64,000 nt of DNA from Mesonia oceanica (GTDB lineage: Bacteria > Bacteroidota > Bacteroidia > Flavobacteriales > Flavobacteriaceae): the NCBI RefSeq assembly GCF_902499555.1, contig NZ_CABVMM010000007.1:1-64000 (forward strand). The letters run 5' to 3'. The first letter of the stretch is position 1, and each line of letters begins with the position of its first letter. Both the position numbers and the translations under genes were made by a program. This document shows, in pieces, positions 14,167 to 22,528 of the stretch. The notes below the pieces were generated by a model. It did not search any database. It worked only from the letters and a program-made list of their open reading frames with translations, and was not told where the DNA came from.

Positions 14167-14771
14167 AATTTTAAATATTGTTGAAAAACACTAATGCCTT
14201 TAATATCTTCAAAAGTGTCGATGTCGTTTTTGGTTGCTAACAAAGTTACTTTTTTACTTTTTAAATCTGCTAACGTATCTTGAAGAACAGTAGCTGTACT
14301 CCATTTTTTTTGCTGAAAAATTTCAGGAATAAACGATTTCATTCCCAATAAATAATATCCGCCGTCTTTGGCCGGACCAATCACCACTTCATGAGTGTCT
14401 AAATTTTGAAAAGCTTCTTCGATAGTTTCTGAATGTAAATCGTATAAATCGCTTCCAATAATAATTACTTTTTGGTAGCCTTCTTGAAAAGCTTCTGCAA
14501 AAGCGTTACTCATTCTTATTCCTAAATCTTTTCCTTGTTGAAGTTTTTTCTGAAATAAGTTTGAATCGAAATCATCCTCCTGAATAATTTCTTTTGAATA
14601 GAAAACCTGTTTGTCTGAATTTACTTGATGTGAAACGCTAGCGGTGTGTTGTAATAAATGTTTATAGATGGATAAAGCAGCTTCATCACCAATACTTTTC
14701 GCTAAGCGGGTTTTGCATTTGCCCAATTCGGGATTTTTGGTGAAGATGAGCAATAGGTTTTTATTTTTCAT
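14163..14771 (-). CDS. DUF2064 glycosyltransferase-like protein (arsenosugar cluster, TIGR04282-like)
   Basis: A 202-residue nucleotidyl/glycosyl-transferase-fold protein. The N-terminal LLIFTKNPELGKCKTRLAKSIG, the acidic IIIGSDLYDL block near 100 and GPAKDGGYYLLGM near 133 match the DUF2064 (TIGR04282) family, a recurrent member of arsenosugar gene clusters. It probably acts on the ribose moiety left after the phosphorylase step, but the exact reaction has not been established to my knowledge. It overlaps both neighbouring genes by 4 bases. Confidence 0.85.
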   Translation of the reverse strand: MKNKNLLLIFTKNPELGKCKTRLAKSIGDEAALSIYKHLLQHTASVSHQVNSDKQVFYSKEIIQEDDFDSNLFQKKLQQGKDLGIRMSNAFAEAFQEGYQKVIIIGSDLYDLHSETIEEAFQNLDTHEVVIGPAKDGGYYLLGMKSFIPEIFQQKKWSTATVLQDTLADLKSKKVTLLATKNDIDTFEDIKGISVFQQYLKL

Positions 14772-15259
14772 TCGTAAACTTTTTCGGCATTATGGAGCCA
14801 TTTTCCCCAACGTTTATTAAAAGCGTGGACTTTTTCGGTGATTTGTTCTTGGTTGTTGAAAACCGGATAACCTTTATTTTTCCATTCGAAAATGCCTCCG
14901 TAAAGGTTTTGAATATTATTATAGCCTAATTTTTTAAGTTGTTCTCCAATTTTTTCAGACCGAATCCCTAAGGAACAATAAACAACAATAGGAGTTTCTT
15001 TATTTTTTATTTGTTGCTGAATTTCTTCCGCAGAAAAATTTTTATATCCTACCCATAAGGCATTTTGAAGATGACTGATATGGAACTCTTCCCATTCGCG
15101 GGCATCTAATAACAGAAAGTTTTGTTGATGGGCCTTTAATTGTTCTACTGAAATAAAGGGAATGGAATGTTTGGTACTTCGCTCTAAAAGATTGTTTAAC
15201 GAATCTTGCGAGTAACTTATAAAAGTGATGAAGAATAAGATATTGATAAAAAACCTCAT
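14768..15259 (-). CDS. Exported rhodanese-domain protein
   Basis: A 163-residue protein from the ATG at 15259, which overlaps the ArsS stop codon (TAATG). The frame is open 7 codons further up, but the internal start gives a clean signal peptide (RFFINILFFITFISYSQ). A single rhodanese domain (about 33-135) has DAREWEEF for the substrate side and the active-site loop YCSLGIRS with the catalytic Cys near residue 93. Rhodaneses transfer sulfane sulfur or relay thiols. An export signal means it works outside the cytoplasm, so its part in an otherwise cytoplasmic arsenosugar pathway is unclear. Confidence 0.8.
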   Translation of the reverse strand: MRFFINILFFITFISYSQDSLNNLLERSTKHSIPFISVEQLKAHQQNFLLLDAREWEEFHISHLQNALWVGYKNFSAEEIQQQIKNKETPIVVYCSLGIRSEKIGEQLKKLGYNNIQNLYGGIFEWKNKGYPVFNNQEQITEKVHAFNKRWGKWLHNAEKVYE

Positions 15260-16314
15260 TACGCCACCGATCCTTGACAACTACTTCCTGCACCGGCTGT
15301 ACAACCATAACAATGTTGTGAGGTGATAATATTTCTGTTTTCTAAAACAGCTTCGTCGTAATTGCTAATGTGTTTAATCTTACTGGCTACTTTGAGCTCT
15401 AACATTTGGTTAAAATCACAATCATAGAGCCAACCATCCCAACTTATGGAAAGTGTATTTCTGCACATGACGTTTTTCACGGCAGTAGGATTGTAGGCGT
15501 TTACCAATTCATACATATAATCTTCGTAATTTTCTGAAGCGATGAGGTATTCTAAAAACCGACTAATGGGTAGATTGGTAATGGCAAAAAGATTATTGAA
15601 TTCAATTTGAAAATCTTCCCAAAGCGCTTTTTTAAAATCACTTTCCATGGCTTCTTGATTGGTGGGTAAAAAAGCTCCGGAAGGGTTGTACACCAAATCC
15701 AGTTTTAGTCCGCTGCCTTCTTTTCCGTAACCTACTTCATTCAGCATTTTTAATGCTTTGATAGATTTATCGAAAACGCCTTCCCCCCGTTGTTGATCTG
15801 TTTTTTCCCTTTTATAAAAAGGTAAGGAAGAAACTACATGAACATTGTGTTTCTTAAAAAATTCAGGTAAATCGTAATACTTTTTATTGGCGACGATAAT
15901 GGTGAGGTTCGAGCGAACGATAAAATCGTTGATTCCTGCTTTGGAAGCTTCTTCTACAAACCAACGGAAATTAGGGTTCATTTCCGGAGCTCCTCCAGTT
16001 AAATCTAAGGTGTGTGCTCCGGTTTTTTTAATCGCCTCTAGACAATGCTGCATGGTCTCTACTGTCATAATTTCTTTTCGGTCGGGACCGGCATCTACAT
16101 GACAATGCGAACAAACCTGATTGCACATATACCCTAAGTTAAGTTGAAGTATTTCTAATTTTTTTGGTTGGAGGGGTGCGCTATCAGATTTTTCCAATTT
16201 GTTTTTAAAGGTAGGGAGCTCTCCTTCTGCAAATAATCCATCGTTTAAAAACTCCAATTGTTTTGCAGGATTGGATAATTCATTATTTCTAGCAGAGAGA
16301 GATTTGGTACTCAT
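15259..16314 (-). CDS. arsS: Arsenosugar biosynthesis radical SAM protein ArsS
   Basis: A 351-residue radical SAM enzyme. The [4Fe-4S] motif is CNQVCSHC near residues 63-70, with GGAPEM a little later for SAM binding. The C-terminal domain (DUF3641 type) carries more cysteines in CRNTLS, CDFNQ and CYGCTAGAGSSCQG, probably binding an auxiliary cluster. Members of this family join dimethylated arsenic to the 5'-deoxyadenosyl group derived from SAM, giving the precursor of oxoarsenosugars. It lies 57 bases downstream of the AhpD-like gene and its stop overlaps the start of the rhodanese gene. Confidence 0.92.
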   Translation of the reverse strand: MSTKSLSARNNELSNPAKQLEFLNDGLFAEGELPTFKNKLEKSDSAPLQPKKLEILQLNLGYMCNQVCSHCHVDAGPDRKEIMTVETMQHCLEAIKKTGAHTLDLTGGAPEMNPNFRWFVEEASKAGINDFIVRSNLTIIVANKKYYDLPEFFKKHNVHVVSSLPFYKREKTDQQRGEGVFDKSIKALKMLNEVGYGKEGSGLKLDLVYNPSGAFLPTNQEAMESDFKKALWEDFQIEFNNLFAITNLPISRFLEYLIASENYEDYMYELVNAYNPTAVKNVMCRNTLSISWDGWLYDCDFNQMLELKVASKIKHISNYDEAVLENRNIITSQHCYGCTAGAGSSCQGSVA

Positions 16315-16371
16315 AAAATGATGTATTTTGGTTGAGATATGTAACGAAAAAAGGAGCTTTTCAGTTTTAAG

Positions 16372-16707
16372 TTACATCGATAGTTTTTTGTATTTATTCA
16401 TCATTTGTACGCCGTGAACAAGGGTGGCGCCACTTTCTATGGCCGCTCCTGCGTGCACGGCCTCCATCATTTCTTCTTTTGTAATACCACGCTGCAAACC
16501 ATCTTTGGTGTAGGCATCAATACAGTAGGGACATTTTACCACGTGGGAAACCGCTAACGCAATGAGTGATTTTTCTCGGGCAGAAAGTTTTCCTTCTTCA
16601 AAAACCTTTCCGTAATAATCAAAAAACTTTTCTCCAAGTTCTTTGCTCCATTCTGTGATTTCACCAAATTTTCTTAGATCTGCGGGGTCATAATATGATT
16701 TTGACAT
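16372..16707 (-). CDS. Arsenosugar-cluster CMD/AhpD-like protein
   Basis: A 111-residue all-helical protein of the carboxymuconolactone decarboxylase/AhpD fold. The redox CPYCIDAYTK motif near residues 59-68 (CxxC followed by a helix) and the preceding LIALAVSHV are diagnostic. This small peroxidase-like family (TIGR04169-like) is regularly linked to arsenosugar genes. It is the first gene of the operon and could protect against, or reduce, reactive arsenic or thiol intermediates, but that is inference. Confidence 0.82.
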   Translation of the reverse strand: MSKSYYDPADLRKFGEITEWSKELGEKFFDYYGKVFEEGKLSAREKSLIALAVSHVVKCPYCIDAYTKDGLQRGITKEEMMEAVHAGAAIESGATLVHGVQMMNKYKKLSM

Positions 16708-16877
16708 AATTTGCTTTTAATTTAAATGTATTGATAATGTGTTAATTTAATGCTTAATTTTTCTTAATTATTGTATAAAATATTAATAACAGGGAGTAGT
16801 ATATCATAAATACCTTACTTTAAACTTGCTTAATTTGATAGTTTATTTAAATTTATAGAAATCAACCAAGTTCTTAG

Positions 16878-19202
16878 ATGAAATTAAGGGATAACCAAAA
16901 ATTCAATAATTGGTTTTATAACCATCCAAAGCTCGTTTCAGCATGTGCTTTTAGTGTGGTATTTTTTCTTTCCTTACTTATTTTTATAAAAGATTACACT
17001 ATTTATAATGAAAAAGAAGAACAAGAGAAAGAGAACATTTTGTATAATGTTGAATCTAACATTGACCAAATTTTAAAAAGTGGTTATGTTACGACCCTCT
17101 CTTTGGCATTAACTATTGATAATAGTGGTCATCCCAAAAATTTCGAAAATGTTGCTAAGAAACTTATAGAGACCAATACGTATATTGATGGGGTTGAATT
17201 AGTTCGCGGTGGTGTGGTAAAATATGTTTATCCCTATGAGGAAAATAAAGCGGCAATTGGACTAAATATTTTAGAATATGAATATTCTAGAATAGAAGCT
17301 TACAAAGCTATTGAAAATAGGAAAATGCATTTTGCAGGTCCTTTAAATTTAAAACAAGGGGGAGAAGGGATTATAGGTAGGCTTCCTATTTTTATAAATA
17401 ATGAATTTTGGGGGTTTTCTGTAGTGATCATTAAAATGGATACTTTTTTAAAGTATTCAGGCATTCAAGAATTAGAAGAAAAAGGGCTCAATTATAGATT
17501 TACGAAAATAAATCCAACTACAAGAAAAAGGAAGATTTTTACGGATGGTAATGATGATTTTGATTTTGAAAAAGCCACAAAAGTATATTTTGAAGAGGCT
17601 GATTGGGAAATTTACCTTTTAATGGACAGTGATTATGAGGCTTATATTTCTGCTTTACCATTTTTGATTTTTGGATTAGTGTTATCCTGCTTATTTGCTT
17701 TTTCGGTTTTTCTAATTTTAAAAAAACCAGCCCAGTTAAAACGGCACATTAAACTTCAAGCCCGAAAGTTACTGCATTCTGAAGTAAAATATAGAGCAAT
17801 TTTTAAAGAAGCTGGTTTAGGAATTGTTCATATAGATGAAAATGAAGGAGTGTTAGAGGTAAACTCTCGATTTTTAGAAATGACGGGATATACTTTTTAT
17901 GAAATTTCCAGAATGAAATTTTCAAATTTGATTAGTCTAAAAGGTAGCTCGTTTCAAAAGATACTTAATCATGAAAAGTTTGAAGCAAAGCTTAGTACCA
18001 AAAATAATTCTGAAAAACATATTAGAATCACCAATTCAACCTTAAGCTTAAACTTAAAGAAAACACATATTTTATTTATAGAAGATATTACCAAAAGAAA
18101 ACTGGCAGAAAATAAACTTAAACATTTGCAAAGTAGAATGCAAATGGCTATTAGGGTTTCCAGACTTGGATATTGGGAGTGGGAATTAGAAACCGATAAA
18201 ATTACCTGGTCAGATAGGATGTATGAAATTTTTAATTTTGGTAAAGAACAAAACCTCAATTCACATCTAATCGTTCAAAAAGTCCATCCCGACGATAAAA
18301 AGCTTTACAAGCGACAGATAAAAAAAATTCTAGAGACTAAAAAAGGTTCTACTTTTGAAACACGCATTACAAGAAATAAAGACGGAAAAGAAGAAGTTTT
18401 ACATATTTTGGGTAGGGTAGAATGCGAAGAAGAAAATGGGAAGCTTCATAAGATTAAAGGTACGCTGGTAGATGTTACAGAAAAAAGACAAGCATTGATT
18501 AACCTACAACACTCTCACCAGATGGTGGTAGAACAAAACGAGAGGTTACTCAACTTCTCTTATATCGTTTCGCATAATTTAAGATCACATTCCAGTAATA
18601 TACAAGGTTTAGTCACACACTTAAAAGAGGTAGATTCAGAGGAGGAGATGCGGGAAATGCTCCAACTTATAGAAGATGTTGCTATTTCGTTAAACGAGAC
18701 CTTAAAAGATTTAAATGAAGTAGTTCACATTCATAAAAATTCGAACGGCATTATTAGTGATTTAACTTTATATGATTTTATAAATAGAGTCATAAAAATA
18801 CTTCATAGAGAAATAAAAATTAACGATATAGACCTTCGTGTAAATGTGCCTCAAGATAAAAAGGTGTGGTTTAATTCTGCCTATTTACAAAGTGTTCTGT
18901 TAAATATTATGTCTAATGCGGTAAAATATAGAGACCCTGATAAAAAATCTGAGATAAAAATTACCTTTAGCGAAGATGAAAAATTTAAGATATTAGAAAT
19001 TAGTGATAATGGTATAGGGATAGACTTAGAGACAAACAAAAGCAATTTATTTGGGATGTATAAAACGTTTACCGATTTTAAAAATTCCCGGGGGATTGGT
19101 TTGTTTGTAACCAATAATCAAATGCAGGCAATGGGAGGGAAAATAGAAGTGAGCAGTGAAATAAATATAGGTTCTACCTTTACCCTTTATTTTAAGAAAT
19201 AG
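16878..19202 (+). CDS. CHASE-PAS-PAS sensor histidine kinase
   Basis: A 774-residue membrane kinase. TM1 lies near 19-37, an extracytoplasmic CHASE-like domain covers about 38-258 (LSLALTIDNSGHP, YVYPYEENKAAIGLNI and AGPLNLKQGGEGIIGRLPIF are typical), and TM2 is near 259-281. Two PAS domains (about 300-405 and 420-545) follow, then a dimerisation helix with the H box SHNLRSH (His near 565), and an HATPase with the N box LNIMSNAVKY and a GIGLFV glycine block. The Pro usually found after HxLRS is His here, a variant I recall from other flavobacterial kinases. The CheY-like regulator begins 2 bases downstream and is the likely partner. The ligand is unknown. Confidence 0.9.
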   Translation: MKLRDNQKFNNWFYNHPKLVSACAFSVVFFLSLLIFIKDYTIYNEKEEQEKENILYNVESNIDQILKSGYVTTLSLALTIDNSGHPKNFENVAKKLIETNTYIDGVELVRGGVVKYVYPYEENKAAIGLNILEYEYSRIEAYKAIENRKMHFAGPLNLKQGGEGIIGRLPIFINNEFWGFSVVIIKMDTFLKYSGIQELEEKGLNYRFTKINPTTRKRKIFTDGNDDFDFEKATKVYFEEADWEIYLLMDSDYEAYISALPFLIFGLVLSCLFAFSVFLILKKPAQLKRHIKLQARKLLHSEVKYRAIFKEAGLGIVHIDENEGVLEVNSRFLEMTGYTFYEISRMKFSNLISLKGSSFQKILNHEKFEAKLSTKNNSEKHIRITNSTLSLNLKKTHILFIEDITKRKLAENKLKHLQSRMQMAIRVSRLGYWEWELETDKITWSDRMYEIFNFGKEQNLNSHLIVQKVHPDDKKLYKRQIKKILETKKGSTFETRITRNKDGKEEVLHILGRVECEEENGKLHKIKGTLVDVTEKRQALINLQHSHQMVVEQNERLLNFSYIVSHNLRSHSSNIQGLVTHLKEVDSEEEMREMLQLIEDVAISLNETLKDLNEVVHIHKNSNGIISDLTLYDFINRVIKILHREIKINDIDLRVNVPQDKKVWFNSAYLQSVLLNIMSNAVKYRDPDKKSEIKITFSEDEKFKILEISDNGIGIDLETNKSNLFGMYKTFTDFKNSRGIGLFVTNNQMQAMGGKIEVSSEINIGSTFTLYFKK

Positions 19203-19204
19203 TT

Positions 19205-19570
19205 ATGGAGATTTGTATAGTAGATGATGATAAAGTTTACCAACTTCTTATGAAGAAGATAATTAAAAAAATAGATCCCTCTATTTCTATTAAGGCTTTT
19301 TATAATGGAGAAGATGCCTATGAATATTATAAAAAGACCAGATGTGATTGCCATGTGCTTTTACTCGACATCAACATGCCACAAATGGATGGATGGGAAT
19401 TTTTAAAACGCTTAAATGATGAACAAATAGAAATTTCACAAATATATTTAGCAACCTCTTCTATTGCCTATTCAGATATAGAAAAAGCTAAAGAATATAA
19501 AAGCGTAAAAGGATATCTCACCAAACCAATTACAAAAGATAAAATAATAGAAATAACCCAACAAAGTTGA
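19205..19570 (+). CDS. Single-domain response regulator (CheY-like)
   Basis: A 121-residue lone receiver: acidic triad D7-D8-D9, phospho-acceptor D55 in LLLDINMP and conserved Lys in GYLTKP near 107. With no output domain it must signal by protein contact or act as a phosphate sink. It follows the CHASE/PAS kinase by 2 bases and is clearly co-expressed with it. Confidence 0.93.
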   Translation: MEICIVDDDKVYQLLMKKIIKKIDPSISIKAFYNGEDAYEYYKKTRCDCHVLLLDINMPQMDGWEFLKRLNDEQIEISQIYLATSSIAYSDIEKAKEYKSVKGYLTKPITKDKIIEITQQS

Positions 19571-19606
19571 GCTAGTTTCTATTATTTTAATAGATTCAAA
19601 GTTGTA

Positions 19607-20359
19607 TTACTTCGCTAAGTACCCACCATCAAGAGGGTAATATGCTCCAGTAGCAAAAGAAGCTTTATCGCTGGCAAGCCATAAAAATAATTCGGCTACC
19701 TCATGAGGTCTGCCTAATCTTCCCATTGGGTGCATCTCCGCCAAAGAATTATAAGCCTCTTCAGAAAGGGAATCTTTTACCAGTGGGGTTTCAATAAAAG
19801 CGGGCCCCACCGCATTTACACGAACCCCGGTTTTCCCATATTCTATTCCAGCATTTTTGGTAAGACCTACCACGCCATGTTTTGCAGCAACATACGCACA
19901 ACTATTGGCAAAACCCACTTGTCCTAAAATGGAAGCAACATTAATAATACTTCCTTTTCCTGCTTTTTCCATTTCGGGTAATTGATAGCGCATTCCGTAA
20001 AATACACCCGATAGGTTAATGCTTATCACTTTATCCCAATCATCAATAGGATAGTTTCCTATCGGTTCAGCGGGTCCTCCAATTCCTGCATTGTTAACAG
20101 CAATGTCTAGCTTTCCGAATTTTTCAATTGATTTCTGAACAGTCATTTCAGAATCTTTTGGCTTTGAAGTATCTGCCTTTATGAATATTGCTTCTCCACC
20201 ATTGGATTCAATTTCTTTTACTACACTAGTTCCGTGCTCTTCATTTATATCGGTTACTATAATTTTAGCACCGTGTTCAGCGAATAATAAGGCCGTACTT
20301 TTACCAATGCCTGAACCAGCTCCGGTGATTAAGGCAACTTTGTCTTCTAAAGTTTTCAT
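19607..20359 (-). CDS. Short-chain dehydrogenase/reductase
   Basis: A 250-residue classical SDR: TGAGSGIG near residues 13-20, D60-type acidic residue in VTDINEEHG (suggesting NAD), NNAGIGGPAEP near 90, catalytic Ser in VASI and YVAAKHG with the Tyr-Lys pair near 155-159. The end ATGAYYPLDGGY is typical of the family. It is the last gene of the three-gene minus-strand unit 22209-19607, all encoding oxidoreductases. The substrate is unknown. Confidence 0.85.
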   Translation of the reverse strand: MKTLEDKVALITGAGSGIGKSTALLFAEHGAKIIVTDINEEHGTSVVKEIESNGGEAIFIKADTSKPKDSEMTVQKSIEKFGKLDIAVNNAGIGGPAEPIGNYPIDDWDKVISINLSGVFYGMRYQLPEMEKAGKGSIINVASILGQVGFANSCAYVAAKHGVVGLTKNAGIEYGKTGVRVNAVGPAFIETPLVKDSLSEEAYNSLAEMHPMGRLGRPHEVAELFLWLASDKASFATGAYYPLDGGYLAK

Positions 20360-20414
20360 TTTTTGATTTAAATTTAATTAATAATCAGATGCTTAATGAT
20401 GAGGAATGTCATTT

Positions 20415-21392
20415 CTATTCATCAACGTTTAGAATAATTTTACCAATATGGCTACTGCTTTCCATTAATTGATGAGCTTCTCCGGCTTTTTCTAACGGAA
20501 AAGTTTTTTCTATAAAAGGCTTTATTTGTTTGTCTTTAAATAAAGGCCATACCGTGGTTTCAACTTCTTTAGCAATTTTAGCTTTTACGTTAATGGGTTG
20601 AGGTTTTAGAAGGCTTCCGGTTAAGATGAGGTTTTTCGAGATTATTTGCCATAAATCAATAGTTACTTTTGCAGATTTCATAGCATTAATGTTTACTAAT
20701 CTCCCTTTAGATTGAAGTAATTCTAAGTTTTTATTTGTGTAGTCACCACCGACCATATCTAAAATCACATCCAGCTTTTCTTCTTTTAGAATTTCTGAAA
20801 AAGCTTCTTTTTTATAATGAATAGCTTTGGAAACTCCGATTTTCTTTAAAAAATCTATTTTTTCTGAAGAACCTGCGGTAGCATAAGTAGTAATACCTAA
20901 TGCTTGAGCGATTTGTAAACCCATCACTCCAATCCCACTTGTACCACCGTGAATAAGTAATTTTTCTCCTTTTGTAAGTTTTGCTTTTTGAAATAAATTG
21001 AACCAAACTGTAAAAATCACCTCCGGTAAAGAAGCTGCTTCAGCAAAACTTAAACCCTTGGGTATTGGTAAGCACAAGCGTTCATCTACACAAATATATT
21101 CAGCATAACCGCCGCCGGCAACGAGGGCACAAATTTTATCACCAACGTTCAACTTAGAATTTTTAGATTTAACCTCTTCAACAATCCCGGCAACTTCCAA
21201 TCCCGGTATTTGAGCAGATGGCAAATCCTCACCATAAGCATCAGGGTTTTCACGGGTTAAAATATCACTTCGGTTTACCCCGGCAGCTTTTATTTTAACA
21301 AGAACTTCATTTTCTTTGGGAGCAGGCTTATCCGTTTTTTGTAGCTTTAAAACCTCAGGTCCGCCTGCTTCTGTAATAACTATTGCTTTCAT
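20415..21392 (-). CDS. NADPH:quinone oxidoreductase, zinc-free MDR family
   Basis: A 325-residue medium-chain reductase of the quinone oxidoreductase/PIG3 type. Signs are the N-terminal MKAIVITEAGGPEVL, GVNRSDILTRE, the PGLEVAGIVEEV block near 65 and the nucleotide-binding HGGTSGIGVMGLQIA near 148. No structural or catalytic zinc ligands are seen, matching the zinc-free branch. It lies between two SDR genes and probably acts in the same detoxification or catabolic route. Gaps of about 50 bases to each neighbour are compatible with an operon. Confidence 0.85.
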   Translation of the reverse strand: MKAIVITEAGGPEVLKLQKTDKPAPKENEVLVKIKAAGVNRSDILTRENPDAYGEDLPSAQIPGLEVAGIVEEVKSKNSKLNVGDKICALVAGGGYAEYICVDERLCLPIPKGLSFAEAASLPEVIFTVWFNLFQKAKLTKGEKLLIHGGTSGIGVMGLQIAQALGITTYATAGSSEKIDFLKKIGVSKAIHYKKEAFSEILKEEKLDVILDMVGGDYTNKNLELLQSKGRLVNINAMKSAKVTIDLWQIISKNLILTGSLLKPQPINVKAKIAKEVETTVWPLFKDKQIKPFIEKTFPLEKAGEAHQLMESSSHIGKIILNVDE

Positions 21393-21444
21393 AATTTCAT
21401 ATAAATGGGAATGTTTAGTTCCCCCTTATCTTAATTCTAGTTGA

Positions 21445-22209
21445 TTAAGCTTTCATTCCGCCATCAACTACAAATGTTTGCCCTGTGGCATACGTATTGT
21501 CATCAGAAAATAAATAACAAACCATATGTGAAATATCTTCCGGAGTAGCATACCTTCCTAATGGGATGGTTGCGGTATAAGCTTCTTTTACTTCATTACC
21601 GTGACCGGGATTTACACCTTCTTCTATAGAACGCATCATACGATTATCGACAGTGCCTGGGTTCACCGTGTTCACACGAATATTACGTTCTGCTAATTCT
21701 AAAGCCGCAGTTCGCATAATTCCAATTACAGCATGCTTAGTGGTAATGTAAGGTACCATATTTGGAGATCCTTGTAAGCCGGCAACAGATGATGTAATTA
21801 CAATACTTCCGCCATCTTTAATTTCCGGAATTACGTATTTCATACCTAAATAAGTTCCTTTTATATTTACGGCGACTACTTTATCAAAGACATCATCGGG
21901 ATATTCATGCATGGGGGCAACTTTACCTTCTATCCCTGCATTATTAAAGAAACAGTCTATTTTTCCATAACGCTCAATACAAGTAGCTACATACTTTTTA
22001 ACGTCTTCTGCTTTTGTTACATCTGCTACTACATAAGAAATTTCTAAATTTTCTTTTTTAGCTTCTGCTTCTTTTTCTTTTAAGGCTTTTTCATCAATAT
22101 CTACTAATAAAACTTGAGCTCCTTTTTGGGCCAATTCTTTAGCAGTAACAAAACCTATACTTCCTGAACCACCGGTAATAATGATGGATTTATCTTTAAA
22201 CTTACTCAT
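21445..22209 (-). CDS. Short-chain dehydrogenase/reductase
   Basis: A 254-residue SDR: TGGSGSIG near residues 12-19, an Asp after the second strand (LLVDIDEKAL, NAD preference), NNAGIEGKVAP near 92 and the YITTKHA Tyr-Lys pair near 157-161. It is the first gene of the three-gene redox unit. It is related to, but clearly distinct from, the SDR at 19607, so the pair may be an ancient paralogue set. The substrate is unknown. Confidence 0.85.
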   Translation of the reverse strand: MSKFKDKSIIITGGSGSIGFVTAKELAQKGAQVLLVDIDEKALKEKEAEAKKENLEISYVVADVTKAEDVKKYVATCIERYGKIDCFFNNAGIEGKVAPMHEYPDDVFDKVVAVNIKGTYLGMKYVIPEIKDGGSIVITSSVAGLQGSPNMVPYITTKHAVIGIMRTAALELAERNIRVNTVNPGTVDNRMMRSIEEGVNPGHGNEVKEAYTATIPLGRYATPEDISHMVCYLFSDDNTYATGQTFVVDGGMKA

Positions 22210-22528
22210 AATATGTTTTTTTATTAAAGTTACTATTATTGCTTCATTTCGAGTCTTAATAAAAAGCTATAATTGTATTAATGTTTTAAATTATGGGAAT
22301 TGGCGAATTTTATTTAAAGTAAAATTTTGAAAAATCAGTAAAATTGGATTTAAATGAATTTTTCATTTTTTGAAGAGTAGTTTATTGCAGATAGTACAAA
22401 TGTTTAGAAAAGCACATTTAAGAAGACTTCCTTCTAAACTTTTTCATTTATATTAGTTTATTCAACATTTAAAATCAGCTTCTAAGGAAGAAGTTGATGA
22501 TTTATTAATTTTTATAAAATGTAACTTT
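22210..22528. other. Intergenic region between the divergent SDR operon and asnB
   Basis: These 319 bases are very AT-rich and hold no supported gene. They must contain the promoters of both divergent units. On the minus strand TAACTTTA near the SDR start is one base off the -7 consensus. I found no exact TAnnTTTG for asnB and no convincing hairpin. Confidence 0.5.

Noticed and set aside
22420..22500. CTTCCTT and AAGGAAG complementarity in the leader of asnB.
   Set aside because: Seven pairs over a 50-base loop are weak in AT-rich DNA, and no riboswitch or T-box features are present.
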